A stretch of DNA of 64,000 nt from Prosapia bicincta (Eukaryota > Arthropoda > Insecta > Hemiptera > Cercopidae): contig JBAIZL010000002.1 in the NCBI GenBank assembly GCA_036971475.1, forward strand, positions 127,925,533-127,989,532, read 5' to 3'. The notes under the pieces were generated by a model that was not told the origin of the DNA, did no database searches, and was given only the letters and a program-made list of their open reading frames with translations. Below, one piece after another: positions 10,666 through 23,348 of this stretch. The translations under genes were made by a program, and so were the position numbers. How positions within the stretch are numbered: the stretch's first letter is position 1; the number at the start of each line of letters is the position of its first letter.

Positions 10666-10894
10666 TAACAATTTACAAAATTAAGCAATCAATTTACAGA
10701 CGTTTATGAAATAACTCCACTGCCAACCAATTACCTAAAATACAAACTTTACACTATTTATTTTTGATTATAGAATCGACATGTTACTCAAAAATAAACA
10801 TGGAATTAAAATATCTAATAACTATATACTTTTAATAAATATTTAATGAACACTATTACGAAATATATATATATATACTTGTAAAGTTTTTTTC
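10666..10894. other. AT-rich DNA, no gene recognised
   Basis: Short spacer with a (TA)n of 14 bases near 10864. Nothing else seen. Confidence 0.5.
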
Positions 10895-11062
10895 ATTATA
10901 AATAAATAAATCCTCTTAAACTGTATAAACGTTTTATTTATGTACTGTTGTACATTTCGATTGCAAAGCATTCAGAGAAAATTACTACAAAGCTAACTGA
11001 AAGTACATCAGGACATAAATAAAAGGTGTTTGTGGTTTAATAGGTTTTATTTATTTATAATA
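10895..11062. repeat. Fold-back element family G, copy 1
   Basis: Arms about 10895-10942 and 11013-11062 are imperfect inverse complements rich in ATAAATAAA. On the minus strand the loop carries a shortened hammerhead tail: CTGAATGC-TTT-GCAATC-GAAATGTA, in which the core box has lost bases. Related copies are at 23349-23546 and 36655-36775, where the last has a complete fold. Confidence 0.7.
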
Positions 11063-11424
11063 CAAAACTACATCACAGTTGCTCCTAGCTATTAACCTGT
11101 GACGTATGTATATTTGCTTTAACTGGTTACATCAGTTAGAAGTGGAGTTTGTTATTTTAATATCATCTGTAAATTCATGTTTATGTCATTATCTCTGATG
11201 TGGTACATTGTAACTGAAATGTAGATAAAGTACTGATTTAAGGATTTTTGTTCTGAATATCAATTAACAAATACTCCACAATTGTTCGTGATAATAGATA
11301 AACAAGACATTTATCGATAAAAACAAACTTTTCTCCAAAACAATAACCAATAAACATTGATACTAACAGAAAAATAATATGAGAAGAGACTATAAGGACG
11401 TCATATTAATTAATTATTATTTTT
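11063..11424. other. AT-rich DNA, no gene recognised
   Basis: No open frame or repeat of note. Confidence 0.5.
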
Positions 11425-12319
11425 GTACACTTGAGAAGATTAACCAGTTTGAAGGACTAAAAATAATTGTGAATATAAATAAAATAAAGGCCCATAAAAC
11501 CTCTTGGTAGGGAATGTAGGAGAAAATCGTGTGGACACCTGCAGCATTGCATATCTTTACTAGATCTGTGACCACTATTTGGGTTAGAAAAAAGTGTCTG
11601 TATGTACACTTGAGAAGATTAACCAGTTTGAAGGACTAAAAATAATTGTGAATATAAATAAAATAAAGGCCCATAACACCTCTTGGTAGGGAATGTAGGA
11701 GAAAATCGTGTGGACACCTGCAGCATTGCATATCTTTACTAAATTTGTGGCCACTATTTGGGTTAGAAAAAAGGGTATGTATGTACACTTGAGAAAATTA
11801 ACCAGTTTGAAGGACTGAAAAGAATTGTGAATATAGATAAGATAAAGGCCCATAAAACCTCTTGGTAGGGAATGTAGGAGAAAATCGTGTGGACACCTGC
11901 AGCATTGCATATCTTTACTAGATCTGTGACCACTATTTGGGTTAGAAAAAAGTGTCTGTATGTACACTTGAGAAGATTAACCAGTTTGAAGGACTAAAAA
12001 TAATTGTGAATATAAATAAAATAAAGGCCCATAAAACCTCTTGGTAGGGAATGTAGGAGAAAATCGTGTGGACACCTGCAGCATTGCATATCTTTACTAA
12101 ATTTGTGGCCACTATTTGGGTTAGAAAAAAGTGTATGTATGTACACTTGAGAAAATTAACCAGTTTGAAGGACTGAAAAGAATTGTGAATATAGATAAGA
12201 TAAAGGCCCATAAAACCTCTTGGTAGGGAATGTAGGAAGAGATCGTGTGGACACCTGCAGCATTGCATATCTTTACTAAATCTGTGACCACTATTTGGGT
12301 TAGTAAAAAGTGTCTGCAT
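11425..12319. repeat. 179-bp satellite, five units, with 358-bp higher order
   Basis: Units begin at GTACACTTGAGAA: 11425, 11604, 11783, 11962 and 12141, exactly 179 bases apart. Two head types (GAGAAGATTAACC and GAGAAAATTAACC) and two tail types (AGATCTGTGACC and AAATTTGTGGCC) alternate. Units 2-3 and units 4-5 form a nearly repeated 358-bp dimer. Two 127-codon minus frames span the array and merely translate it. The array ends in divergent sequence after 12319. Confidence 0.95.
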
Positions 12320-12765
12320 GTTCAATTTTATCAGGTAGATAAGAGGACTTCTCTCAGATATTTTTTCCGCTGACGGGCTACGATCCTGACCTCGCTTTTT
12401 CTCCTGTTGAGATATTCTATAAATATATTATCATGAGTTGGATAGAGTATGGGAGAAATGGAGGAGCGCAGTCCCTTATTTCAGCACGAAGTAACCTCAT
12501 GTATGTCATAGACGTGCCTTACTCCTACCATCTTCTTCTAATAAAAACGTTCTTCTTAAAAATAGTTTATTGCTAATTTCCTACGTGGAATATATTTCTA
12601 AAATACTCTAATTATTAATAAATTATCTAATTAGTGTATTATACAGTTAGGTTTGTTTTAAAGTTACTTGTTGTAATCATTCTAAATTTACTGATTAAAT
12701 TATAAGTAATTGTTGCGTAACTGAATGGAATTATTTGAACTTACTTCTTGACGCGTTTCGAACCA
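12320..12765. other. AT-rich DNA, no gene recognised
   Basis: Nothing supported beyond AT-rich sequence. Confidence 0.5.
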
Positions 12766-12992
12766 ATCGTTTCATTGACGAAGCCGACCCGCTGCTGCCG
12801 ACGATCACTCAAGTTTGCAACATCACACAATACAAACACAACGTGTCATAAACGACCACACACTTTGAATTTAACGCCCTATTCTATTAAATAGTAAACA
12901 ACTCGCTTAAAACAACACTGATCTCTACACTCATAAATCATACGCCTGCTACCTTGAGCGATCGCCAGCAGTAACGCTTCGTCAATGAAGTA
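12766..12992. repeat. Fold-back inverted repeat with GAAACGCG motif
   Basis: Arms about 12768-12818 and 12947-12992 are imperfect inverse complements: TTCATTGACGAAG on the left, CTTCGTCAATGAA on the right. Just outside the left arm, the minus strand reads a hairpin-like stretch and GAAACGCGTCAAG. This resembles the hammerhead tails at 45.5 kb, but a CUGANGA box is not present. Confidence 0.7.
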
Positions 12993-13640
12993 AGCTTAGC
13001 AAATAATTTCAAACGTTTTCTTTCAGTTGAGTAATAATTACTTATAATATATGATTTAATTATTTGAAAAATCCCATGTAATTAATTTATATTGATAAAT
13101 TTATTAAATATTATTGCCTGTATTTTTCCATGATGGGTTGTCAGGGAACAGTTTAACATTTTTTTATAAATAGATTATAATTGTAAATTCGCTAGAGAGC
13201 ATTGTGGACTGTACGTGATTGCTTCATCAACCAAGTTACCTTACAAACTTCCCAATCCGTCTAAACTTAAACAGATCCTAAATAAACAAACTGAGTAGTA
13301 GGGGGGAGAAAGCGTCTTTATATTAAATTGCAAATTATTTCGTAATGGTGCTATCCGCCTCATACAAGCTATCCTGCATAAAAACTGTTACATGTTTTAG
13401 AATGTTACCAATGCCTAACAGGGTTGATGCTACCTCAAGCTCGCCCTTCCCACTCCTAACTTCAAGCCATGACAGACTAATTGTGCTTTAAATTTTTAAA
13501 AACTTACATCTACTTCGGCATTGATGGTTATGTAATTACAAAGTTAGGGACGTTTTAAATTGTTTATTGTTGAGAATTGCATTTAGTTTCTTTAGTTAAA
13601 CATAAACAAGTAATACAAAACAAAAAGTTTATAAAGTTAA
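12993..13640. other. AT-rich DNA, no gene recognised
   Basis: No open frame above 60 codons and no repeat noticed. Confidence 0.5.
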
Positions 13641-13644
13641 TTCC

Positions 13645-14060
13645 GACCTATGTCATCAAAGGAAAACTTTATTTCATCTCCTTTTTATAAAAAAAATTAC
13701 AATTCATGTATATAAAATAACATAATCTATGAGTTAAACACCTATTCTACTACATAAAATAAGCTGGTTTATGAAATCATATACTATCACTTATTTTGAG
13801 CCAAATGGGACGAAATAACCCCCTCTTCTTAAAAGGTTTTCCCCCATATAAAACAAAATTTAATCAATTGAATTTATTATTGAATAAATATTTGAATAAC
13901 TATAATAATACTGTGTCATCCACTCCAAGTTATAAAAAATCTATTTAAATTTTAGTGCATACATTAAAAGTATTTTATTAACGATTGAAAATTTGAACAA
14001 GATATATGTGAGAGTGCAAACTAATAGAAGGAATTAAATAAAACATTATTAGCAGAGAAA
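13645..14060 (+). repeat. Dispersed AT-rich repeat family, copy
   Basis: Shares ordered blocks with 30.95, 43.66 and 61.8 kb: GGTTTATGAAATCATATACT-like, CACTTATTTTGAGCCAAATG, GACGAAATAAC, then GAAAATTTGAACAAGATATA and GAGAGTG. Its TA stretch is only GATATATGTG here, whereas at 62.2 kb the same site carries a long (TA)n. Confidence 0.75.
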
Positions 14061-16323
14061 AAGATTTGTTTGTCCTTCTAAAGGTTTATCTTGTTTTTAT
14101 TTTTTACATTTTTATTATTTTTTTAAAATTTGTATTTACAAATATTGTATACCTTATAAAACACAAATAGGTAGGGACACTTGGAGGAGTTCCGACAGAA
14201 GTTAAAACATTTGTAGCCACGTCTACAGAACTTTTGAATTGAGAAAGTTTGCGAATTGCGAAATCACCTAATCATTGGTTATCAGATGCGCCCAAGTTTT
14301 CATTCCCAAAATCGGAAAAACACTCAACTTAATATTATAGTTATATTGAATTATTTGTATTGAGATTTAACAAAATATAAATCAAATAATATATTTATTA
14401 ACTGATTGAAACTATTTAATAATAACCTCTTTTTGAATATGGTAAATAATGTAACAATCTTCTGTTGAAATAGTTGTTTTACAACATAACGTACAACATA
14501 AAATCAGCTAACATATAACACCACATAATCATCATTTAATTCACTTTTAGGTGAATCATAGCGTAACCTGATAGAGCTTATACTGATGTTAATAATCTTA
14601 CGGAAATTATACTGACGTGAAATTGTATGTTAATGTTCAACCAATAGGTTTTTGTAGGTGTCGCTATAAACGTTTCACTTCAAAAATATTTTTAATATGA
14701 TAAAAACGACAGGAAACTGAAGTGAATTGTAAATAATACAAGTAGCATTAAATAAAACGTGTACAAATAGAAACATTTCATAACCTATACATTTATCTCA
14801 GTTCTTAATGAGTTACAAACTTTAACAACTCATTAACGAAATGTTTTCTACTTTTCATGAAAAGGATGCTAGGCCAGTGAAAGACGACCAACGATTGAAA
14901 ACAATAAGTTTACCTTATTAATATATATATTGCATAAGTAAATAATCTGCAAAATATTTTTACGTTGTTTTGTAGAAAGCCTGAAGATACACGTGGAAAT
15001 ATGAAAACTTTTAGAAAATGAGCAAAAATTAATTTTTAAATATAAAAAAATAACCTCACTTTACGATACGCAGATTTTGTAAACTCAAAGTTTCTTTATG
15101 ATGCAGAGGACTAGCTTTTACTACATTGAAATAAAGATACAAATCCGAGTAGGATAGATCCAGTTATTGAAAAAAATAATAATAAAATGAAAGTTTAACA
15201 CAGGCTAGCCGGTTGACAAGTGTCTTTATATTGGTATATGTCACGAAACAACGAGGCAGTGTTTTGTTTTTTTTTTAACTATTCTATGCTATTGTACACT
15301 CTGTATGTGTATTGTAAAGATAGTATAAGTAAGTGGTTTGTTTCATAAGGAAACCTTGATGTTACAAGTGATTTTTATTTGTCTTGTGTTGTGAGGTAAA
15401 TGCGTATTTATCAGATATTGTATATTTTTTGGTGTCTCCTTAAGCTTTTAAAAATATTTTCTGCGTAATTTAGTAATTTTTACTTCGTCTGATTTTTTAA
15501 ATTTTAAAATAGCTTTTACGTCTGAAAATTGTATAAATACTATCTCTATCCTTCAGATTATGAAAGATATGTTTGAAATCGTTACATCTGAGTTACATTA
15601 TCTCTAGGATTGGTATCGATGGACATCGAGTCTGTTCTTCCGTAGTGAAGTAACCCTACTCAGGTTGTTTCCTTGTACGATACGCACGTGAAGATGATGT
15701 CAGGTAGAAACATGCAACAAACGTCTCGCGATAAAAGACAATAAATTATATTTCTTTACTTCTACATATTACCATGAACAAGTACAAATAATTATTTGCT
15801 TCCATCTATTAAACGTTAAATACTTCACAAAACCTCCGTCGTGTAACTCTGTGACTCAAGGGGAAGAGGAGCAGAATAAAAGTAGGCCGCCCTAAAAAGC
15901 AACAAGTATCTGTTAAGAATAAAAACTAAAGGGTAGCGCCATAATTAGTGGGGAGGGAATTATTGCTAGTTGTTTTAAAATTGTTTAAATTGTTTGGCAT
16001 CGGTCCTAGCGCATTGAGTTAACGGAGAGATTTGTTTGAAATGTTCGGAGTGGTTAATTGCTCAACAAGTTGTGACAAATTAATAACATTAAAAAAATAT
16101 GGCCTTTTTAACAGTTATTTTTATTAACAGTATTTTTAGGTAAACTTGACTCATCATGTTGAAGTACGAAAATTAGGAATTCAGTTTTGCAGTTAATTAT
16201 TTATGGACAACCCCGTACACTACATGCTCTCTGCGTCAAAATTGACAGAAAAATAACATTTAATAATAGAATAAATATACCTCCTGTGCGAAAGTAACGA
16301 AAATAAACCGCTTTTGCTAAGTA
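14061..16323. other. AT-rich DNA, no gene recognised
   Basis: About 2.2 kb without a supported gene. There is a nested small inverted repeat at 14770-14848 (TTAATGAGTT/AACTCATTAA within GAAACATTTC/GAAATGTTTTC). A fragment near 14480-14530 resembles the CAGCT-containing core of the dispersed AT-rich family. A T-rich tract lies at 15267. Confidence 0.45.
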
Positions 16324-16419
16324 ATGACTCAAAAGTATTTACCATGTATATATAGAGGCATATATTTGTGTCTATCATTAAGGAGAAACAAAGCGTCACA
16401 TATCTCTTACGCTTCCCCT

Positions 16420-16481
16420 ACACACAAGCACAGACACACACGCGCGCGCGCACATGCATGCGCGCACAGTACACACTCACA

Positions 16482-16514
<33 letters not shown>

Positions 16515-16535
16515 ACGTACACGCACACTCACACT
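16420..16535. repeat. (CA)n/(CG)n complex microsatellite
   Basis: CACACG, CGCGCG, CATGCATG and (CA)n blocks in tandem. Overlapping His-Thr frames are artefacts. Confidence 0.93.
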
Positions 16536-16730
16536 CTCTGCACTGTAGGTTCGTTGTGGTCTGTCATAGGTTAATTTTGTTTTCAACTTGAAAATGTATA
16601 ATTTAATACAGTCTGGCTAAATGACACTCAACGCATTCATGTAGCTACTTTATTATCCACCGCACCAGGTTCTAAATAGCTTTGTTTTGGCGTTTCTGTA
16701 ATAAACCTCTCTGTGGCTCTACTGTTTCAG

Positions 16731-16821
16731 TGTGTAGGCGACTAAGGTTCTGCAGAATTGTTTCCTTTCCTCATCATTGCACTAGTGTCGCTACCGTGAA
16801 GCCTGAAGAGAGCAGCAAGCG
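16731..16821 (+). other. Candidate internal exon (weak)
   Basis: A 91-base segment is preceded by a pyrimidine tract and CAG (CTACTGTTTCAG to 16730) and followed by GTAAGG (16822). One of three frames is open throughout (about 30 codons). It could be an untranslated or coding exon of a long-intron gene. No family is recognised, and such splice-site pairs also occur by chance. Confidence 0.2.
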
Positions 16822-16835
16822 GTAAGGAGAATCTC

Positions 16836-19800
16836 ACGTCACACTTGCGGCAGAACCGCATCGTGTGTACAGTATGTATGGTTTTGTTCAAGTATTTCGC
16901 AACCGAGACAGTGCGGGGGATTTCCGGCCACGAGTTATTGGTTTTTTCTGATTAAATTCTAATTATACTTAATTTATGTCTGTATGATTCCTATCAGATA
17001 TTTTAAATAATAATTTAATAGTATTTCTACCATTAAAACAGAATTATTTCCAAGATTTTTTGAAAAATCCATAAACAATATACTGTAGTAAGTTTTTTCC
17101 CCAAATATACAATAATTTTTAGCTTAGACGTTTTAAAGGACGTTTTACAATATGTGTACTTCCACCAACAAATTTTCCTTATTAATAATGAACAATTTAA
17201 ACTAATTTTGTTACTTTTTTAAAGACATGTATAAAATATAAATCTTTTAACAAAAGCGCTCAATGGTTTTTAATTGTTTCACAATCGGGCAAGATGCCAC
17301 AGTTCATCAGCGCATTTCGACCCAGTTATTGCAGACTCTACTTGAGTTAATTTTATCCATAAAACTAAATTCATTCAAGCTCAGTAATGATTCAATTTAT
17401 AGTCAACAGCTGTTAAGGGTTGAACACTCTGAAGGGCCCACTTTGTAGAAGGCGCCCTTTGCATATCATTTCATGGACAATATCCTAGGATCTGATTAAA
17501 TATAAACTTCGTAGTGTATAAAAAGGACCTTTAACTTTTAAAATATAAAGTCAAATTCTAAGTGGTTGAAATTGCTTTTTTTTAACAATCCGTATATGTT
17601 TTACCCACCTTTTCCCCTATTGTTTATCCATAACATGTTTCTCTAGACATTTTTAGAATTATTTGAAGCAATTTAATTTAATCTGTTTGCGAGTCGTCTA
17701 CATACTTTTTGTAGCATATTGACTCACGATTGTCTATTGACTGATCATTCAAGTGATATTTTAAAATTTGTAAATATTTCTCTTACGTTTACACAAAACT
17801 ATTTCAGTATGTTTTTTTATCAATAAAACAAATCATATCCAACTTTAATGTTTAGCGTATTTTAATATTACATGTTACTAATGTAGGTTTTTCCGATAAT
17901 GGATTCTTAAACTTGTTTACTCAAAGGCTTTGAGGGTAGTCGTAATAATATGTCTGTTCTGTTTGCAAAAGACTTTATTTGCAGTTTTAGGCCTACTTTG
18001 TATAATAACGTAGAAAGTCGTTAATTCGTCGCGTTCGCCACGTGTTTCAGCGCGTGGGTTGTGGCGCATTACAGAATAACAAAGCATATGCTTACACAAT
18101 TCTAAATGTAGTTATAAATTCTAAACAGGAAATTCAAAAATAACGCATTATTAAAAAATATTTTAACACAATTGATATATTTAATTAGCTATTCCAAGTG
18201 CGAGTCGAATTTACTCGCACACTCCACAAAACCCATACTTCCAGAGCACATCTTTACTTTAGAGTTTATAAGCAATAGATACGACAAATTACGTACGGCA
18301 AAGTACGATAAATTTATCGTCATAAAACGTTGCTACTAGTATAGTGCGGACCACGTAACCGTGCACTTAGTGTTACGTGTACTACCACTTCTGAAAACAT
18401 GTTACATATTGAGAATGTTCTATACATCAACAGCTTCTGCATCCAATTTGTCTAGACTACACATATCTCAAGATGGTTTGTTATTTCATACCGAAGATAA
18501 TTTATCTAATATCGACCGTCTCATGCGAATCAGTGTTTGACAGTCCTTCTCATGTTTGTAGGAAAGTATTTATACCCACCCTCTACCTTCTGTCTCGCCT
18601 ACTGCAATCTCTCAAGGCCAAGTGCACGGTTACGTGGCCTCACTATACCTCCTTACAATAAGAATTAACACATAAATAAACGTCTATGCGATATAGCAAA
18701 AAATATCCAGTGTAAGTTATCCAGTAGATAAAACACCTTTTAACTTTATTTAAATAATTTAATTTTTGAAGTAAACCTTCTTTAAACGCATTTGACACAT
18801 TTTGGGATGGAGCACACTCAATTAGTCCACTTAATACGAACATTTTTCATCAGATTTCCGAAGATGAACGGTATGTCTCGAAGATTTCCGTAGGTCAAAG
18901 ATAGCGCTAATAATAAGTTGGTTAACGCGTAGTAGTATTGGGTCTTACAAATGTTTTCGTCTTTCCTTATTGGTTATTTGACGGACTCATGATAAAATTG
19001 TTTTCAAATGCAATTTCCAATATATTTTCGGAAATATCGTTAAATTTATTTAATTAAGTAAAAACATACCATTTCATAGAAGTGCTATTTTTTATTATTT
19101 CAAGTTATGTTACTCTCTCTATTGTCCATTAATAACATAAATGTTATTCATATATTTTTAACCAATGATAAAAATATTAATTTTTATTTCATAATTAATT
19201 CAATATAATTATAATGAATTGAATTGATTTAATTAAGTAAAAACGTATTTAGAACCAATTTCAGTTGAATTAAATAAATCAAATAATTTTAATCTGTAAG
19301 TTGTGATGTTTGAATGTATTTATTATTATTGTTTTTAGTGGATCGTAATTGATTCTTATGATTGTTATTACGATGATTTATATTACTGTTGGAGTTTTTT
19401 TTAAATTAATTTCGCGTTTTTGTGAATGTAGGAGAGTAATAAGCTATTAAAGTACACGATATAGTGAAATATAATGAAAGTTAAGCCTACACGAAGTCTA
19501 AAAGTAAACAGATTTTAAAAGAAATATTATAAAACAAGATGATTGTACATTTTAAAATAAGGGTGTTTTCTCTGTCATCTTGTCAGATGGCATTTGTAGT
19601 ATATATCGTTGTTACACTAAATGGAGGTTTAAATAAATAAAACATTATGTATAAAAGCATTATTCCATAACATTTAATGCGTACAAAAATAATGCATTTT
19701 CATCATAAAAAAATATTTAACCATAATTTTAAAAGCAATACAATTTGTATAATGTCTAATACTGGCAATAAAATATCTTAAGAAAAGTTCACGTAATAAG

Positions 19801-20669
19801 AAAATTTAAACGTCTGCAGCTGTACTGTAGATACGAAACAAGGATTTTTAATCGAGTTTGTAAATTTTTACATTTCTAAAGAAGAGTCTGCGTACCAGGT
19901 TTTTAACTCTTCACCCCGATTAAGAGCAGGCCTACTTCAAGTAAGCAACGCTTCCCATGCAAACCATAATTATCTCCTATTCCTATTCATTTATTTCACG
20001 GGATCATTACTAAGAATCCTTTCCTAATTCATCCATCATTTCTTATTTTTCCCCTTACGAGTAGGGCGTTACCTTTTTATGGTCACGAATAATATAGGGT
20101 AAAATGAGACCCCCTATATCCTCTAAGTTGTTTGTTAGTCACGGCCTTACTCCGAGTATACTCACAATCCATTCCTAACGATCATTGGTGACAGCACTCA
20201 ATGTTCGGGATGCTTGCTCGGCTGAATGATCGCCTTAAAAACGACAGTAAACATTTTTTTTAATATTGTAAAGAGGAAGCCAACCCCTTGAATTATGACT
20301 CACGACTTGATAAACTTACAAGTCTTTCACACTTGACCAGACTCAACAATACGCGGTTTCATAGAATCTTCTAAGATGTAACGTGGGTAGAAAGTACGAG
20401 AAATTACTAGAAGCAGCAAGTCGATATATAAAGGATTTGTTAAGTGTGAGAAAAAGGTTCAGTAGTAATGTAATGAAGAAAGTAAAAGCTGTAGTAGCAG
20501 ACAATGTCAGTGTGTAAAGTGTAACAAGACTATTAGCGAAGTCAGTTGTTATTATTAGACTTAATTAAAACAGTGCTTGGATGCATTTTTAAATGTCAAA
20601 TGTATAAATGTAGTAACTATAAAAGTTTGTACTATAACTATAAAAGTACTATAACTATAATCGTATTTT
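16836..20669. other. Long AT-rich stretch, no gene recognised
   Basis: About 3.8 kb with only short motif-free open frames (17263-17448, 17917-18099, 18473-18661, 18643-18843). No repeat element ends were recognised. It could be intron or intergenic DNA, or old repeats beyond recognition. Confidence 0.45.
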
Positions 20670-21740
20670 CAGATTTTTTAACAGAAGAGGATTTGCTTCA
20701 AGCCTTAGAAGATAGTGATCTGGAGTTAGATGATATCGATGAAGAAGAGCCATCACAAGAAATATCTGTTATCCAGAATGAGCAATCCTATATTGCAGAG
20801 CAACTTGATGAAGCTGTACAACAGCATCAATGACGCATCCAAGAAGGAATTTGGCCTTGGTGCTTCAGTTGTGAAATTGTTTTGCGAATCAGTTCCTCGA
20901 AATTTATCCCATGTTATTTACACCGACAGGTTTTTTACGAGTGTCAAGTGTGCTGACGCTCTTCTAGAAAGAAGCATATACTTGAGAGGAACAGTAATGA
21001 CTAATCGTACAGCAGGGGCATCAACTAAGATAGCAGATGATAAATCATTACGGCGAGGTGATTGGTCCCAAGTTGTACGTAGTGATGAAAACGTTGGTGT
21101 CATAAAATGGAAGGATAATAAAAGTGTTACTCTCCTTTCAACCTGTGTTGGCAGTGAACCAGTTGCTACATGTAAACGCTGGTCAAAAGAAGAGAAACAA
21201 AAAATTGACGTTGTTCAACCAGCTATTGTGAAGATGTACAACTTGAATATGGGAGGGATCGACTTACATGATAGGCTCCTCTCATACTACAGAAGTTACA
21301 TTCGCACTAGGAAATGGCCAATTCGTGTGTTCAACCACTTCCTTGATGTAACCATAATCAATTGTTGGCTGATGTATAGGAGAAAATGTCAACAAAATGA
21401 TGTTGTTAAAAAATATCAATTTTCGCTGCTACGGTACAGATTACGGTTAGCTAGCATACTAATAACGTCATCCTCTGTAGGAAAGAGACAATGTGAAACT
21501 GAATCTGAAAAGAAAACGCGCCCTAACCTTTCAAAATACAGGAAAACTGTACCACAGGCTCTGCCAGAAGTAAAATATGACAATGTAGGGCATTTGCCTA
21601 AATTTATAAGAGACAAGTTTGCATCGAAATGTAGATTTCAGGGATGCAAGTCAAGATGCAGAGTCGTCTGTATCAAATGTAAAGTATATCTTTGCATAAA
21701 CAATAATTGCTTTCAGAAATACCACACTTCTACGTGTTAA
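20670..21740 (+). pseudogene. piggyBac transposase, internally deleted and frame-shifted
   Basis: Two frames make up this relic. The first (about 20670-20831) carries the acidic amino-terminal region seen in piggyBac-like transposases (LTEEDLLQALED..., Asp/Glu-rich). The second (to 21740) resumes in another frame at KKEFGLGASVVKLF. It contains the DDE-domain block YTDRFFTS (Asp at residue 66 of the 336-codon frame starting at 20730) and MGGIDLHDR (Asp 178), matching the second and third catalytic Asp of piggyBac. The block with the first catalytic Asp, roughly 200 codons, is missing between the two parts. A carboxy-terminal Cys-rich domain (Cys 301, 306, 310, 314, 317, 322, 327, His 332, Cys 336) is intact. 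Piggybac enzymes cut and insert at TTAA; this copy cannot be catalytic. Clear terminal repeats were not found. Confidence 0.92.
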
Positions 21741-22180
21741 ATTTATTTCAAAGTTAGCTGATGTTTTTATAAAATTTGTAAATTTTTATTAAAAATAATT
21801 TTTTCAATAATATAAATGTTTTAGGGTTGAAATATAAGTTATGCTATTATTTTTCTAATGTGTAATTGACTCTTCTAGACTGTAATAAATGGAAACATAT
21901 AATTGTATTTACTTATTTATTTTTATAGTTAAGACCCAAGGTGCACATATGTGTACCACTTATATTTCAAAAATGGGGTACATTTTTGGGAAAAAAATTA
22001 CATGGAAAACTTTCAATAACAAATACAAACATAATTACAAAATTTTAAAACAATCGATCAAGAACTTTGTTGCCGGAACTCAAGAGGATATAATTTATTG
22101 AACCTCCCTAAGACTGTTACAATATGTAGTTCTTAATTATATACTTTAGGTATAAATGGAAATAGCGTTTTAGCAATTGA

Positions 22181-22182
<2 letters not shown>
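21741..22182. other. 3' flank of piggyBac relic with an 18-base palindrome
   Basis: AT-rich with AATAAA-type signals. At 21940-21957, GGTGCACATATGTGTACC is palindromic at 16 of 18 positions. It lies 7 bases after a TTAA (21929-21932), with GACCCAA between. It may be part of a piggyBac terminal region, but no matching left end was found. Confidence 0.4.

Positions 22183-22249
<67 letters not shown>
22183..22249. repeat. (TA)n microsatellite
   Basis: About 67 bases of TA, directly joined to the fold-back element that follows. Confidence 0.97.
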
Positions 22250-22253
<4 letters not shown>

Positions 22254-22482
22254 TATGGTGATATGTTTTCTTGTAATATAGTTATTAAATTTAAAATATT
22301 TCAAAAACAAGAATATTTTTAATGAATATATTTATTCAAAGCTTTTCGCCGATAAATAAAGATTAGATAGTTATTTTCCTGAAGATGCTGGTACTATTTT
22401 ATCGGCGAAAAGCTTTGAATAAATATATTCATTAAAAATATTCTTGTTTTTGAAATATTTTTAATCTATTATATATATATTA
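22250..22482. repeat. Fold-back element family F, copy 2
   Basis: Same order as 9227-9505: AAATATGGTGATATGTTTTC end, left arm (about 22290-22358), short centre, right arm (22397-22464). The centre is 40 bases shorter than in copy 1. CTGAAGA (22379-22385) and GAAA (22407-22410) are in the same relative places. (TA)n flanks both ends. Confidence 0.87.
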
Positions 22483-23348
22483 ATTGACTGGATGGTTATT
22501 CTATTACAGTTGCCTAAAGGCCTTACAATAATTTTGTGTATTTCAGGTAATCTTTGAAAGTGCATAACCAAAATGTGTTAATTCTTCCTTATCACGTTCA
22601 TGGCAAAAATTGTATTGTGGTGCATTTCTGTTAAACAAATATGTTTGGAAATCTTTATACACATATAAACTTCATAACTAAAATGTTAAGTACGTTTATA
22701 ATTTCCTACACAATACCAATCAATGTTGCTTGGCTATTCAGGTGGGTGTATTTAATAATAGGTTAACTTCCTTTTGCCGCAAATAGTAACGACATTTGGC
22801 AAGATGCCAGGTCGGTTTAAGTACCTCATATCACGGCAATCTGCCATCTTTTTACACGCTAAATGCCTTAAAAATTTCGTTTTATGCTACTGCCACTGTT
22901 TGCGCTTACAGCACCCATTAAGAACGCGAAAATCTCTGCTTATTTCGTAATATAGTGATTGTATGCGTTACATACACCCGACGTTTATAGTGTTTGATGG
23001 CAAAGAGACCAATAAAGCTTTTATCACGTTTTGTAACGATGCGGAAGGTTATGGTGTAGATACTTATCTAGAGGTATATTATTTCCAGGTCTGTAAGCGC
23101 AGAATACACTGATGTAGAGCTATCTACAGCTATATCTACAGCAATCTACTAGAGAAAGGCAAATCCATGCAATATATCTCAGTAAATAAAAGATTATTAC
23201 TGGAACTATACGAAAGATTAATTCAAGAAATGCAAAATTCTTTGAACTAGAAAAAAGAGGATTCTGTGGTCAGCTTTGATAAGTTTGCTTTCTTGTAGCA
23301 GATTAGATCTTTCAAAATAAGTTATGGCAACTGTGGTGTAATTTAGAA
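22483..23348. other. AT-rich DNA, no gene recognised
   Basis: No open frame over 60 codons. A local repetition of TCTACAGC occurs at 23124-23145. Nothing else supported. Confidence 0.45.

Noticed and set aside
11584..12325. Two 127-codon minus-strand frames with repeated hydrophobic segments that look like membrane helices
   Set aside because: They translate the 179-bp satellite; the apparent protein repeat equals the DNA repeat, and the AT-rich DNA gives Phe/Ile/Leu-rich peptides by composition.
12740..12800. GAAACGCG on the minus strand as a hammerhead
   Set aside because: The CUGANGA box is absent; only the hairpin and GAAACGCG part are similar. Kept as an inverted repeat only.
14985..15025. 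CTGAAGATACACGTGG...GAAAAC as another hammerhead
   Set aside because: No stem II can be formed between the box and the GAAA, and stem I strands do not pair.
20546..20669. The start of the 95-codon frame as the start of the piggyBac protein
   Set aside because: Residues before the acidic LTEEDLL block are Tyr/Lys/Ser-rich, come from AT-rich DNA and include a repeated ACTATAAAAGT motif. The coding part probably begins after the TTTTCAG at 20665-20671 or was joined by deletion.
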